Of a stretch of DNA of 64,000 nucleotides, positions 1-11,014 are shown one piece after another. Position numbers and translations under genes: made by a program. The stretch is taken from contig NC_063167.1 in NCBI RefSeq assembly GCF_023159225.1, positions 15,565,360 through 15,629,359 on the forward strand, read 5' to 3'. The notes under the pieces were generated by a model. That model ran no database searches, was not told where the DNA came from, and saw nothing but the letters and a program-made list of their open reading frames with translations. Source of the DNA: Perognathus longimembris pacificus. Lineage: Eukaryota; Chordata; Mammalia; Rodentia; Heteromyidae. Within the stretch, counting starts at the first letter, position 1. Each line of letters begins with the position of its first letter.

Positions 1-120
1 ATTATGTGAGAGCAAGTTGCCTTTCTCAACAAGGGGGAGTTGGAAGAGGATTTTTAAGCGAGCAGAGACTGCGTCATTGATAAGGTCTCATAGAAGCCTG
101 TCCTCGGCTCTTTCCCGCAG
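1..120 (+). other. MAN1C1: 3' end of upstream MAN1C1 intron with splice acceptor
   Basis: Intronic sequence ending in a pyrimidine-rich stretch (about 99-117) and the acceptor CAG at 118-120. No other feature is recognised in it. Confidence 0.8.
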
Positions 121-217
121 ATGATGCGCTTCTCCTGGCAGAGCTACCGGCGCTATGCGATGGGCAAGAATGAGCTCCGCCCACTCACCAAGGATGGCTA
201 CGAGGGCAGCATGTTCG
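121..217 (+). CDS. MAN1C1: MAN1C1 coding exon A (probably exon 2)
   Basis: A 97-bp exon bounded by acceptor ...CCCGCAG and donor GTGAGT. Read from base 121 it gives 32 codons plus one base (intron phase 1). It starts Met-Met-Arg-Phe-Ser-Trp and continues SYRRYAMGKNELRPLTKDGY. This is the conserved start of the GH47 catalytic domain: the tryptophan/tyrosine helix, then the NELRP motif. The leading ATG codons are internal residues, not a translation start, because the membrane anchor must lie upstream. It is separated from the next exon by a very long intron, but phase and protein continuity (GSMF-G-GLSG) show they belong together. Confidence 0.95.
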
Positions 218-1306
218 GTGAGTTGTCAGAGACCCGCTAACCCTATGTTGGCCCAGTGCAATTTCATTTGGTGATTTTCCACCCTGAGGGGAGACTGGGG
301 GCTTCCATGGCTATAGTCCTCTGGGCTTTTGCAGGTTCCTAGACTTGGGGGAGGGGTGACCCAAGTGTTTCTCCATCCTTACAGATTTCTTGGTGTGAGG
401 TTACTTACTTTTCAGAGCACAGAGATTTGGAAATGTGTTTAGGGATGGTGAAGGAGAGAGGTTGCAATCTGAAGGACACTGGGATTTAAATCCACTCTTC
501 TGGATCATGGCAGTTAAGAGGCTGGGAGCCATTGCCCTTAGAATCATGGTGTGCGTCTCTTGTGCTTAGCCTGGCACATGACAGACTATCACGTGTTGCT
601 TGATGTTTTCCCTTGGCCTCACCAGCTGCTGCCTTTGCCCCTGTCATCTATGGTGTTCCTCAAACTCAGAGCTTTGAGATTCCCCTCTGTCTCCGACTCC
701 CAGAGACTACAGTGACTTACACACCTAGACTCACATTTCAAATGCAACTCCTACCATGGTGCCCGCTCCCGCTTTGCAAGCTGCTTGTGAGAGAAGATGC
801 TGGATAGCCTGACTGAGCCTTCTCTTAGAGATGGGTGCTGGAACATAGCGGGAGCTCCTACCTTCTGCTCTTCACTCTGGGGTATTCAGGCTCCTGGAGT
901 CTGGAACAGGAAAGAAAAAGTGTGAGGTGAAATCTCTAGGAAAACCATAAAGGCAGATTGGCTCCGTTACAGGAGAGGCCCGAGGACCTCACCCCCTCAT
1001 ACAGCATGTCAACCTTCCTTCCTGGTGGAGGACTCCCAGACAAGGCAGGGTGCACACAGGATGGGGTGGGGCGTGGATTGGGGTAGCTTGATCTGTCTAC
1101 CCCAGGCATGCAGGGGAGGGGAAGTGCTAACGATTGTAAAGCAGGCAAAGAACTTGTTCTGCCAGACGATTGTTAACACTTTGATATCTTTACTCTTTTC
1201 TTCTGTGGGCTTTTTCTCCTTTGACACATAATTTTATGTCACCTCCCCCCCTTTATTGGAAGAGGGCTTAAATCATAAGTAATTCCCTAAGTCATTTAAA
1301 TTTTTT
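218..1306 (+). other. Start of the 43.7-kb MAN1C1 intron, no feature recognised
   Basis: Begins with the consensus donor GTGAGT. The rest is mixed-composition intronic sequence with no recognised gene or repeat. Confidence 0.6.
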
Positions 1307-1316
1307 CATAAATAAT

Positions 1317-1522
1317 TTTTTTTTTTTTTTTGCCAGTCCTGGGCCTGGGACTCAGGGCCTGAGCACTGTCCCTGGCTTCTTCCAGCTCAAGGCTAGCACT
1401 CTGCCACTTGAGCCACAGCGCCCCTTCTGGCTGTTTTCCATATATGTGGTGCTTGGGAATCAAACTGAGAGCTTCATGTGTAGGAGGCAAGTGCTCTTGC
1501 CACTAGGCCATATTCCCAGCCC
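1317..1522 (-). mobile_element. Dimeric ID-like SINE
   Basis: Reverse-strand copy with its A-tail as the T-run at 1317-1332. Two tRNA-derived units are visible: the distal promoter unit (GGGCTGGGAATATGGCCTAG) and the unit with GCTGTGGCTCAAGTGGCAGA. It is flanked by the direct repeat CATAAATAAT (1307-1316 and 1523-1532). It carries the subfamily mark CTCCTACACATGAAGCTCTC also seen at 57185 and, with one change, at 45488. Confidence 0.9.
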
Positions 1523-1550
1523 CATAAATAATATTTTTAAAAATAAAAAA

Positions 1551-1664
1551 TGGGATAGAGTTTTGCTTTATTGCCCAAGCTTCTCTCAAACTCCTAGGTT
1601 CAAACCATTCTTCTGCCTCAGCCTCTGTGGTAGCTCAGACTACAGGTGAGCAACACCATACCAC
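1551..1664 (-). mobile_element. Old B1/Alu-like 7SL-derived monomer
   Basis: The reverse complement resembles a 7SL-derived monomer: a CTGTAGTCTGAGCTACC-type start, AGAATGGTTTGAACC, and CCCATTTTTTATTTT at the tail. It is diverged and lacks clear duplications. Confidence 0.65.
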
Positions 1665-1767
1665 CTTCTGTGGAATGTTTTTAGCTTTCAACGATTGGAC
1701 GTGGCATCATAATTTAACCATTTGTTTATGTTGGGCACAGGTTTCTCCTATTAAAAATAAAGTAGGA

Positions 1768-1980
1768 AGCTGGGTGCTGGTGCTTCATACCTATAACCTT
1801 AGCTTTTCAGGAGACTGAGATCTGAAGATCACAGGCAGAATAGTCTCTGTGAGATTGTTTTATCTCTGATTAACTAGCAATAAGCCACAAGTAGAGGTGT
1901 CACTCAAACAGTAGAGTGAAAAAACTAAGGGAGAGATGAAGCCCTATGTTCAAGCCTCAGTACCAGCATAAATATAAAAA
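1768..1980 (+). mobile_element. B1 + ID-like composite SINE (B1-dID type), diverged
   Basis: The left part, AGCTGGGTGCTGGTGCTTCA, resembles B1. The right part carries CACTCAAACAGTAGAGTG and ends TTCAAGCCTCAGTACCAGC with an A-rich tail that merges into a microsatellite. Confidence 0.7.
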
Positions 1981-2030
1981 TAGATAGGTAGGCAGGTAAG
2001 TAGGTAGACAGACAGACAGACAGACAGACT
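1981..2030 (+). repeat. GATA/GTAG/GACA tetranucleotide microsatellite
   Basis: TAGATAGGTAGGCAGGTAAG followed by about six GACA units. It grows out of the A-rich tail of the SINE at 1768-1980, a common origin for microsatellites. Confidence 0.9.
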
Positions 2031-2531
2031 CAGGAGTTACAACTTTGTATGTAAGGTTCTATGTGAGGGTAGATTCTTGGAGAATGGAAGAAGAGATGTT
2101 TCTACCCTTACACACGAAGTGTGGTTCTTTGTTAGGAGCCTGGCTGCCTTGCCCACCTGGAACACAGACCTGTCCCACCCCTCCCTCCATACCAAGTGAG
2201 TGAGTGACTGGCCTGCCCAGGCCCAGAACTGCTCTACATCTCCCACGCCAGGGAAAGATGCCTGGTATAAAGCTCATGAAGGTTGTTTGGGTACACTGAG
2301 CAACTTGCAAATGCTTGGGGGACTCATGGACTGGTGCGTCTGTCAGGGAGGGGTGTCTGTTTCTGACACTTCCCAGCTTAGACACAGCTATTGCTCAATC
2401 ACAAGAAACACTGCTGTAAGCTTCCTCTGGGCCTGGGATTTAAATCTCAACCCTTCAGCCTCTTCCCAACCCTCAGGCCTTGTGGAGTGTGTGGGCTGCC
2501 TGGGACGCTGGAGAAAACCCAGTGCTTGATT

Positions 2532-2675
2532 CAGAGGACTTGGTGCAAATCTTCATTCTGTCCTACACTGTGTGGCCAAATCCAAGTCACTTAACTTCTC
2601 TGGGTTTCTACCCATTTGTCCTTCATGCTGAGGCGATTCCAAGGATATAAATGAGAGTTTGTGCAAACATGAAAG
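2532..2675 (+). mobile_element. MIR-like ancient SINE
   Basis: The core phrase GGCCAAATCCAAGTCACTTA, then ACTTCTCTGGGTTTC, follows the MIR pattern of CTTGGGCAAGTCACTTAACC and CTCTGAGCCTCAGTTTCC. Confidence 0.55.
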
Positions 2676-4019
2676 GGCCACCTACACTTGAGTGACTGAA
2701 GATTTTCCTTGTAATTAACAAGGGTGACAGTTGCCTCGGTGAGCTCATGGCTCTGCAATGTTGGGGGTTGTCTGAGCCCTAGGAGTGTCCTTAGTGGGCC
2801 CTGGATACCCATCCCCGGGGCCTGCAGCCCACTGGCTGTGAGCAGGGAGCCTCCTTGACCAGAGGAGGACATGAAGTGGCTCAGGATCTACTTAACTCTC
2901 ACGAGCATGCTGGTTGGGGCAAGCCCAGGGGCTGACACTGGGGACGCAGGGGTAAGCCATGTAGTGAAATTCCCACTTGTTTACCCGCGTGGACACTGGT
3001 ACTTCTCTGGCACTCTCTAGGATCTGTGCAGGGTTCTCGGAAAAGGACGAGTAGAGGTAATCACAAATGGGTGAGAATGGTCCTTACGGCTTACAACTTC
3101 CTGTGTCTGGAACCAGACTTCCCTGCCTCCTGCTGTGTGCAATGGCATGGCCTGTGCCGGCCTGGCACTGACACACAGATGCTGCTTGCGGGTGGGAGCT
3201 GTGACTGTGGCTAGTGCAGAGCTAATGAAAGCAGACAAGGGCTCGTTTTGGGGGGGCCTGAGAGAGGCTCTAGCTAGGTGGACTCCCAGGATAGAACAAG
3301 GGGGCTCAACTGAACCAAGCAGCCACACTCCACCTTTCTTCTGGACCTGGGCTGCTGGGTGGCAGCCCTCCTGCACTCTGTGAGCTCCTGCAGGCTGAGC
3401 CTGCACACACAGCTGCCTCGGGGGTGGCAGTGCCCGTCCTGCCTTGATGGAGTCCAGGGCATGAGGAGACCCTGCAGGGCTTGACTGGACTCCTGCAGCC
3501 TCCTGCATGGGGGAAGGTAAAAGGTTCACCCGGTGCTTCTTTCTGCTGAGACTTCGAGGAGCTACCGCAAAGGCGGTCAGGCTCTGAGCTCTTCTCCCTG
3601 TGTGGCCTTTCACCAAATGGAATCCCCCTCTGGCTGCCTTTTGACCTTCCTCAAATCTTTTCTTACTCTGAAGACCAGCCCTCTTGGTGGGGCCTCTGAC
3701 AGCCAGGTTTTGTGTCCTAAGCATTTCCGTGTGTAAGTAGCTTCCTTTTACTTCCATTCAGCTCAGCAGGCCCTGTCAGGAAATGTTCCCAAGGCCCTAG
3801 TTGCCACCAGCAAAGGAGACAGCCTACTCTCCGCCTTGAGCCCCAGGCCAAGACTGATAGATTCCTTTTTCTTCCTCTGAGAGTTGGCCTTTGGGACAGT
3901 TGGTGTCCAGCTGGGCTTCGGATCCGGTTGAGCCTGGGAGGCCTCAGCCTGTGCTTTAGACAGGGTTCTTGAATCTGGTGATTAGAGAGGACGTGTGGAA
4001 GGGCTGGCCTGGTCAAGGC
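2676..4019 (+). other. Intronic sequence without recognised features
   Basis: GC-rich intronic DNA. It holds a 246-codon reverse-strand open frame (3017-3757) that resembles no family I know and is judged to be chance. No repeat is recognised. Confidence 0.5.
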
Positions 4020-4259
4020 TTTTTTTTTCTTCTGTCAGTTGTGGGGCTTGAACTCTGGGCCTGGGCGCTGTCTCTGAGCTCTTTAGCTCAAGGCTAATGC
4101 TCTACCACTTGAGCCACAGTGCCACTTCTAGTTTTCTGGTGTTTAATTGGAGATAAGAGTCTCATGGACTTTCCTGCCTGTTCTGGCTTTGAACTGAGAT
4201 CCTCAGATCTCAGCCTCCTGAATAGCTCCAGTACAGGCCTGAGCCACCAGCGCCCGGCT
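4020..4259 (-). mobile_element. B1 + ID-like composite SINE (B1-dID type)
   Basis: Reverse-strand copy. The T-run at 4020-4028 is the tail. The ID-like part is CACTTGAGCCACAGTGCCAC and the B1-like head ends GAGCCACCAGCGCCCGGC. The linker TTAATTGGAGATAAGAGTCT is shared by the whole family in this window. Confidence 0.85.
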
Positions 4260-4260
4260 C

Positions 4261-4513
4261 CTGAGCTTCTTTTGCTCAAGCCTAGTACTCTACCACTTGG
4301 GCCACAGCTCCACTTCTTTCTGGCTATTTTGTTGTTGTTGTTGTTTTGCTAGTCCTGGGGCTAGCACTCTACCACTTGAGTCACAGGGCCACTTCTGATT
4401 TTCTGGTGGTTAATTGGAGATAAGAGTCTCATGGGCTTTCCTGCCTGGGCTGGCTTTGAACCCTGATCCTCAGATCTCAGCCTCCTGAGTGTCTAGGATT
4501 ACAGATGCTGTTG
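4261..4513 (-). mobile_element. Tandem second B1-dID SINE with extra ID-like fragment
   Basis: 4261-4330 is a lone ID-like right unit (CTCTACCACTTGGGCCACAG). A (GTT)n stretch at 4331-4346 follows, then a second B1-dID copy at 4348-4513 with the same linker GGTTAATTGGAGATAAGAGT. The arrangement suggests repeated insertion into SINE tails. Confidence 0.75.
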
Positions 4514-4682
4514 TCACAGGTCAGCTTGCAGCATAGGGCTGTGGGGGGTGGGGCTAGCAGACCAATGGCCATCATTGCCATAAAGCAGGCAGCTTTCTCA
4601 GGGAAGCCAAGCCTCCCACTGTGAAAGGGGCAGACATCTGCTCAGAGAATTTGGGGGTGGTAAATAAGCTGGATGAGGACCC

Positions 4683-4870
4683 TGGGTTGTAAGACTAGAG
4701 GGCTAGAATTTCCATGTTGCCTTGGTGCTTACTGGCTGTGGGAACTTGGGCATGTTTCTTAACCTCTCTGGGCTCAGTTTTCACCCATTTACAAAGTGGA
4801 GCAATAGCACTAGAACATCCTTTGCAGGGTTGCTTTGAGAATGAAAAGAGTTAATCTGTAGGAAGAGCTG
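4683..4870 (+). mobile_element. MIR SINE
   Basis: Contains TTACTGGCTGTGGGAACTTG, TTTCTTAACCTCTCTGGGCT and the AGGGTTGCTTTGAGAATGAA segment, in MIR order. Confidence 0.7.
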
Positions 4871-5384
4871 ATGCTCATGCCTGATTCCAGGTGTCTTGCT
4901 GCAAGTGTGGCTGCCACCTGGAGATGCAGGATCCTGGCATCAACATGTGCTCGTCCCATTCTCCTCTCCAGGGCATACCCAAGTCCCCAGTCCCAGGAAG
5001 CCACAGGAGGGCTGTAGGCTAGCCCACCCAGTCCTCCCCATCCATCCTGCCCAGTCCCCCAGCCCTCCATGTCATGGCAGAGATTTTGAGTCGACAGTCC
5101 ACTGGTGGTCAGTGTGTCTGTCTTCCCCTCCTTCATTTAAGCAGCTGCGTGGCATTTTTAATTGGGAAGAGTGGGAAGGCTTGAGCAAGTCAGCCTCTGA
5201 CCAACCTGAGGGTCTTGGACAAGTAGCAGGTGGCCCGTGGCCCCTTATGTCAGCATCCACAGCCGCCCTGAAGTACCGAACCCTCATCTTTCCAAGGAGC
5301 ACAAGCCATGTGGACTCCATTTTTCCGTGGCATGGAGGAAACCGTCTTGAGGTACAGAGGGTTAATGCCACTGGAAGGGCCCTT

Positions 5385-5500
5385 TACTGAGTCTGACTCC
5401 CTCATTTTAGAGTTGGGAAAAGTGAGGCTGAGAGAGGGGCAGGACTTGCCAGAAGTAACACAGCATGGTAACTGTAGAGTAGGGACTTTATAATTCTGGT
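5385..5500 (-). mobile_element. MIR SINE, reverse
   Basis: AGTTGGGAAAAGTGAGGCTG, then AGAGAGGGGCAGGACTTGCC, is the reverse-strand MIR pattern of GAGGAAACTGAGGCTCAGAG. Confidence 0.6.
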
Positions 5501-5736
5501 ACACTTTATCGCCCAATCTGAGATTGGCCAAATTGCTGGGTTACCAACAGGAGTAGAGAGATTTTCAAAGATTTCATGGTGCATGCTGTCTTGCAGAAGT
5601 GGGTGACTTGGGGGCTGAGAACCCCTCACCCCCATACATGCATCATTCCAGCTCCACAATCACCCTACTGTGAACCACCACATTCCCTATCTCCCAGTGT
5701 GAACAGATATGGTGGCCATCAAGAAGGAAGCCAGGG

Positions 5737-5949
5737 AGCCGGGAATGTGGCTTCATAGTAGAGTGATTGCTTAGCATTCATGAAGCCCTGGGTTCAGTTC
5801 CTCCGTACCGCATAAGCAGAAAAGGCCAGAAGTAACTGTGGCTCAAGTGGTAGACTGCTATCCTTGAGCACAGAGAGGCTCAGGGACAGTACCCAGTGGG
5901 GAGTTCAAGCCCCAGGACTGGCAAAAAACAAAAAACAAAATCAGGGAAA
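5737..5949 (+). mobile_element. Dimeric ID-like SINE
   Basis: Starts AGCCGGGAATGTGGCTTCAT, with B-box-like GGGTTCAGTTCC and second unit CTGTGGCTCAAGTGGTAGAC, and ends GGACTGGC plus (A5C)n. It is flanked by the direct repeat GAAGCCAGGG (5727-5736 and 5950-5959). Confidence 0.88.
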
Positions 5950-6204
5950 GAAGCCAGGGCAGAGGGCCACACTCAGGGTGTTGTACCTTCTTCTCCATTG
6001 CCCCCTATGCTCTGTGTCCTCGGTCTGCACCTTTCACTTCTCAGAGTCATTATTAGGCATAGCTAAGTATTTGGAGTTCAGAGAAAAGATTCAGAGTCCC
6101 TTGTCATCCACCCTAGGAAATCTGCCCAGTAAAAACTAAAAGCACTTGAACATCATGCCATCTGTTGTGAGCAAACTAAGAACAGGGATTTGAGAGGTAG
6201 GCCA

Positions 6205-6330
6205 ACCAGGCTGCTCACTAATCACATGTCCTTGAGTGAGTTTCTTAGCCTGTCTGTTTCTCCAGATATTCGAGGGGGATGAATTAACTTCACCCTACAG
6301 CTGTGAGGCACATATAATGTTGGTATTTGT
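6205..6330 (+). mobile_element. MIR-like SINE
   Basis: CTAATCACATGTCCTTGAGT, then GAGTTTCTTAGCCTGTCTG, and the following GAATTAACTTCACCCTACAG segment match the MIR layout, diverged. Confidence 0.5.
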
Positions 6331-6996
6331 TAAACAAGGTTCAGTACCTGTCCCGTGCATTCATCCAATGTAATCTAACTGAGAACAACTGTAGTCCAAG
6401 GAGAGAGGCAATGTCTGGCACATAGTAGGCTCCTGACAAACAAACGTTGTAGGATGCGTCAGTCTCTGCCCGCCCTGTTTCCCATGCACCCTTGGTCGAA
6501 GGCTTGGTTCCGCTGTCTCATGTCAGCTGCCTTGAGCTCTGCCACGAAGTACACTTAGCATCAGCAAACAGACCCTGCTTGCTCAGCAGCTCTGACTCCC
6601 AGGCATCTTCTCCGTGGAGGATGTTGGTACTTGCGTGGGCAGATGCATATCCCCCTGCTCCGGGCCGGCCCCAGGATGACCATGAGAGCCACAAATTGAA
6701 TTCTGCTTCTGCTTTCGGGTCTCCGATAGAACTGCCAGCTGAATCCCTCTTCCAAGGGATGATTTATGGCCTTGGGTGAGTTAAGAGGCAAAATGAACAC
6801 AGCATGATTTTCACATCACAGGCTGGGAATGTTTGGCCTTGGCAGAGAGAAAAATCATCTTTGCCTTGTAAACGGAGCAAATATGATGTTGAAGAGGGAA
6901 TAAATTCAGGCCCCAAGATGTCATTTTTACAATTGCTTTTGGGTATTTGACTTAGTAATGCCTTCTGCAGATTCTCCACCCTGTCCTGCTCTCTCG

Positions 6997-7062
6997 CTCT
7001 TTCTCACACACACACCAATCTCTCTTGTTCTCTTTCTCACACACACACCAATCTCTCTAGTT
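6997..7062 (+). repeat. 33-bp tandem duplication with short CA run
   Basis: Two adjacent 33-bp units (6997-7029, 7030-7062), each CTCTTTCTCACACACACACC plus 13 bp, differing at one base. Confidence 0.9.
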
Positions 7063-7199
7063 CTGTTTATCAAGGAAAGTCACTCTTCTAGTATCTCTGT
7101 ACTTGGGAGCAGCGTCTTTGTCAGCTGGTTTGTGAAAAACACTTTTAGAATTCTTTGGTGCCTACTCAGAGTTTGTTTTGGGAGGCAGCTCTTTGTTGT

Positions 7200-7414
7200 T
7201 TGCTTGTTTTTAGATGATACAGAGTTTGAACTTAAGGCCTCATGCCTGCCAGGCTGGTGTTCTACTGCTGAGCTATGCCTCCTGCCCTTTAGTGAGCTGA
7301 TTATTTTTTAGATAGGCTCTTGTTTCCTGCCCAGACATGCACCTGGGCCAACATGCACCTACTTCAGGCCTCCCATCATAGCTGGGATAGCGGGTCTAAG
7401 CCATAGTGCCCAGC
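7200..7414 (-). mobile_element. Old B1/ID composite SINE, reverse
   Basis: Contains reverse-strand ID-like TTCTACTGCTGAGCTATGCC and B1-like ATAGCTGGGATAGCGGGTCT then AAGCCATAGTGCCCAGCT. It is strongly diverged. Confidence 0.6.
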
Positions 7415-7434
7415 TCTAGGTTGGAAGTAGGGAG

Positions 7435-7507
7435 GTGTCTTGTGAACTTTTCTGCTCAGCTTCCCAAGAAGCTAAGATTACAGGTGTGAGCCACTGGCGC
7501 CTCGCTG
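7435..7507 (-). mobile_element. B1-dID SINE head fragment, reverse
   Basis: TCCCAAGAAGCTAAGATTAC followed by AGGTGTGAGCCACTGGCGCC is the reverse complement of the B1-dID 5' end. Confidence 0.65.
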
Positions 7508-8396
7508 GGATGTAGCATTCTTTATTTTGGAGTCACTGGGGTTCAAGCCCTATCCTCACGTTTGCCTACAGAGCGAATCGGGCAAATTGCTAAGTTCCCT
7601 AGAACTCGGCTCACTGCTCAGTGAAATGAGAGGGCTGGCCCGCAGTGAGTCTCTTCCTTCTCGCTGGTGAAAGAATCACATCCACTTTTATGAGTTTGGG
7701 GGTGGGGGAGTTTTTCTTCTTGGGGGGAAAAAAAATTGACAGTTCCTGGAAAATCAGTATCAGGCTGTGCGGCTCGCCAGTTCTGCTGGCAGGCTGTGGC
7801 GCACGTTCCCAACCCAGGCTTTGCTTTGAGAAAGAGCTGTCATCAGTTTCACAAGTGTGATGTTGTAATTCTTGGTTAGATGGGTCAGGCTTCAGGACAG
7901 CCAGCAAGCCTTCCCAGCAGTCACATGTTTTGGGAGCCCAAATGTTCCATCCCGTGGCCAGAGTGGGTAAAAGTGCAGAGGAAATGAATTAAAAGCACTA
8001 GTGTAATCGGATAAAAACATTAACCCCACCCTGAAGGCCAGGCCGGACCTGCAGTTGCTATGCCGATGCTGCAGCTCTGTGTGGTCTCCCTGCAGCCTGG
8101 AGTGACGTGTCCTCAGTTCCTTGGCTACCTTCAGGTTACCACCAGTGTGCTGTGGGTCGCCTGGCCAGGTACCAGAGCACCGTGCTGCTGGGAGGCAGCC
8201 CGCTGGGTTTTCCTGCTCTGACCTCGCCTGGCCAATGGTGCCGCCACTCTGCACCCTCCCCAAGCTTTCTCCAAGCAGCTTCTGATTAAGATGTATCTTG
8301 GCATTTTTTTTCCCCCTTTAAAAAGCCTTCCCGCCAGCACAGAGGAGAATTAATTTCTCTAGAAAATAGAATGGCAAATTCTTGCAGAAAAAAAGA
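7508..8396 (+). other. Intronic sequence, no feature recognised
   Basis: Unique-looking sequence with homopolymer G/A runs near 7700-7735. No repeat family or coding potential is recognised. Confidence 0.5.
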
Positions 8397-8412
8397 AGAA
8401 AAGAAAACCCAG

Positions 8413-8523
8413 AGGGAGGAGGTAACAAGTATGACAAGAAATGTACTCACTACCTTACCTATGTAACTGTAACCCCTCTGTACATCACCTTGACAATAAG
8501 ATTAAATTTAAAAGAAATTAAAA
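8413..8523 (+). mobile_element. Severely truncated L1 insertion (3'-UTR tail only)
   Basis: A 111-bp insertion flanked by the perfect 16-bp repeat AGAAAAGAAAACCCAG (8397-8412 and 8524-8539). Its sequence (GACAAGAAATGTACTCACTA, TATGTAACTGTAACCCCTCT, GTACATCACC) matches the 3' end of the L1 at 46696-47570, which identifies it as an extreme 5'-truncated copy of the same or a related L1 family. Confidence 0.85.
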
Positions 8524-8689
8524 AGAAAAGAAAACCCAGGCTAAGGGGCCTCAGGTTCATGTCCCAGTAGTGGTGCCGGCATCCTCAGGAGCTCACAACG
8601 TCCTCCTCTGGGCCTCGTCTGTACCCAGGGCCTCCGCCTCCCCTCTGCCACAGGTCTGGGATTCCTGGTTGTTAACTAGACTCATTTGT

Positions 8690-8797
8690 TCTCTCCTCTC
8701 TCTCTCTTTCTCTCTCCCTCCCTCCTTCCCTCCCTCTTTGTCTCTCTCTCTCTTTCTCTCCTCTCTCTCTCGCTCGCTCGCTCTTTCTCTCTCTCAT
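8690..8797 (+). repeat. (CT)n pyrimidine-rich simple repeat
   Basis: About 108 bp of CT dinucleotides with interruptions (CCCT, CTTT and a short CGCTCGCTCG block). Its expansion is length-prone. Confidence 0.95.
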
Positions 8798-9289
8798 TTT
8801 GGAGAAGGTATTTGGGCTGTTGATGGTGCTCTTGGAATCTGAGATTTAGCAACAAGTCTTGCAGCTGGGGGGGGTGGAGGAGTGAGTCAGGGTGTCTATT
8901 CCCAGAGCAGTTGCTGGCAACCAGTAAGATGATTCATATTGAAATTGACATTCCCTCCTGGTGGCAGTGTGTTCCACCCACTTTCCAAAGACCTTTCTTT
9001 CCTTGGAAACAAGGCTGAGCAACCAGCTCCCTCTCTTCTCACCGCACCAGTGGCAAGTGCTTGCCAAATTTTGCAAGTGCTGTGACTCATAGGTATGTGG
9101 ATTCGCAGAATTGCAGCCTGGTATTGCCCGTTGGGTTCTGTCAGCCATCTGGTCGGGTGCCTGGGAATGGGAACACCAGCAGAGAGGGGTAGGGACTCAT
9201 CTGAGGGAAGCCGCACAGCCAAGGTTTGAACCCTGGCCTTTTAACCTGAAGCTTTATTTTTCAAATGCTTTTTTAAAAATTACTTTAAA

Positions 9290-9950
9290 AAATTGAGGTG
9301 TAGGTTACAACATATATGCAGTAAAATGTCCAAATATTAAGTGCACAGTGCAGGGCACCATGAATCTATGTCTCTCTCCAGGTTGATGGGCCAGTTCAGA
9401 GTCCTGTACATGGTCGTAGTCAATACCTGGTCTTTTGTAACTGGCTACTTTCAACAAGTGTAGTATTTCATGATTTGGTCATATCACAGCTGTATCATTC
9501 TTTGTTGTCAAATAATATTCCATTGTGTAGATACCATGTTTTACTCATGCATTCAGCCCTAAATAGACATTTGGGTTGTTTCTCTTTTTTGCTATCATGA
9601 GCAGTGCTATGACGAACATTCATTTATACATTTTTGTTTTACAGTTGTCATTTCTCTAGGGTATAAGTGTAGGAGCAGGCTGCTGGCCCTATGTTAACTG
9701 TACCTGAAAACTTTGGAGAAGCTGCCAAACGGTCTTCCACAGAGCTGCACCCATGTTCCCACCATGAGTATCTGAGGGCGACAAGTACTTTTGTACATGT
9801 TTTTTTTTGTTTTTTGGTGTATTAGCAGTCAGGATGTAGAAGCATACCCAGGATTTGAGTTGCTGGGTCCTACTGTTTTTAAGTATATTAAGCTTTATTG
9901 GGAATCTGCCAATTTTCCAGCATGGTTAACCCGATTGGTACTTCTGGAGC
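9290..9950 (-). mobile_element. Old L1 (L1M-type) ORF2/3' fragment, reverse
   Basis: Reverse-strand L1 landmarks in order: AATATTCCATTGTGTAGATA, ACATTTGGGTTGTTTCTC, AGCAGTGCTATGACGAACAT, GTATAAGTGTAGGAGCAGGC, and CTGCCAAACGGTCTTCCACA. Divergence and small losses mark it as old. It holds no intact frame. Confidence 0.8.
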
Positions 9951-10990
9951 TATATGTCTGAGAGTTCTAGTTGCTCCGTTAACTTTGCTGTTGGTCAGCA
10001 TGCTTAGCATTAGCCTCCTGCTGCACACTGCCTCCCACATTCAAAGCCCCAGCTCCCTGGAGCTGCCTGGCACTGCCTGCTCTTCCCTGGTCTACAGGGA
10101 GCCCCTACTCTTCCTGCCTTTACTTAGGGGTGAATTGGGACTCCTGTGTCGATTGCCTCCACTACTTCTCACCTTAGCAGGAGCTGTCAGCAAAATCCTC
10201 TTTCACCACCCCCTCCACACCACCTCCCCTGTGCATCTCTGTTTTCAGTCCACCCCAGCTGTGACTTAAGAGGCTGCAACTGCTCCAATTTGGGGACTAG
10301 GATTATTAATGGAGAAAGGCTGACTTGGGAATCAGGAGTCAGTCCTGGGTTCTACAAATCTTGGCTCCACCACTAACTCAGTGGATGAGCTTCAGGTTTC
10401 CCTCCTGTGGGATGGGGATGGTAACACCTTTGTTCAGGATTGGTACTGGTTCACAGGTCCTTCATCTGACAGTAACTACTAGGGGCCTACCCTGTGCCAG
10501 ACTCTCTTCTAGTCACAAAACAAGCATCAGAAGGCGAGGTAGACTCCCCATGTGCCTCCTCAGCTTATGTGGACAGGCACCAGGAACTCATAGTTTCAGT
10601 TAAGTTCACACCAAGGGCTCCTCAACTCATTCTTGGAGAGGAGACAGCCTCCACATTGAGACCAAAAGCACAAATGGACAAGCAGAAGAGAGAGGTCATG
10701 GCACAGAAGCACATGTGCAAAGACCCAGGGGGTCTGAGACTGAGCAAGATGGTGGCCCTGTTGGGTCTAAACCATGGATATTCCACATGGTGTGAGGGTG
10801 TACAGCCATGGGAAGAGACTATGAGCATACAATTGGGTCTCAGGAATGCGGCTATCAGCATTTCCCCCCATACCAGGCCCCGAGATCCAGGGGGCCAGGC
10901 TCTAGGAGGTTTGGGGCCCCTAGGCCCCCCACCACAGTGGCAGGCAATTTCTCTAGGTTATTCTAGGTTCTAAAATTGTAGGTGATTGTG
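9951..10990 (+). other. Intronic sequence with one MIR-like relic
   Basis: Mostly unique sequence. About 10318-10500 has the MIR layout (GGGTTCTACAAATCTTGGCT, CCACCACTAACTCAGTGG, CTTCAGGTTTCCCTCCTGTG). A 159-codon forward open frame at 10494-10973 shows no recognisable domain. Confidence 0.5.
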
Positions 10991-11014
10991 TCAGTCTGAA
11001 ATACAGATACTACT

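Noticed and set aside
121..126. Tandem ATG as a translation start
   Set aside because: It directly follows a splice acceptor, and the encoded residues align inside the GH47 catalytic domain; the membrane anchor must be upstream.
1296..1490. Recurrent peptides containing HEALGSIPQHHIYGK or SWALDSGPEHCPWLL
   Set aside because: Seen at a dozen places; they are translations of the dimeric ID-like SINE on one or the other strand, not a gene family.
3017..3757. 246-codon reverse-strand open frame
   Set aside because: No family resemblance, Arg/Ser/Pro-rich composition typical of chance frames in GC-rich DNA, overlapping open frames on the other strand and frames, and no splice or promoter context.
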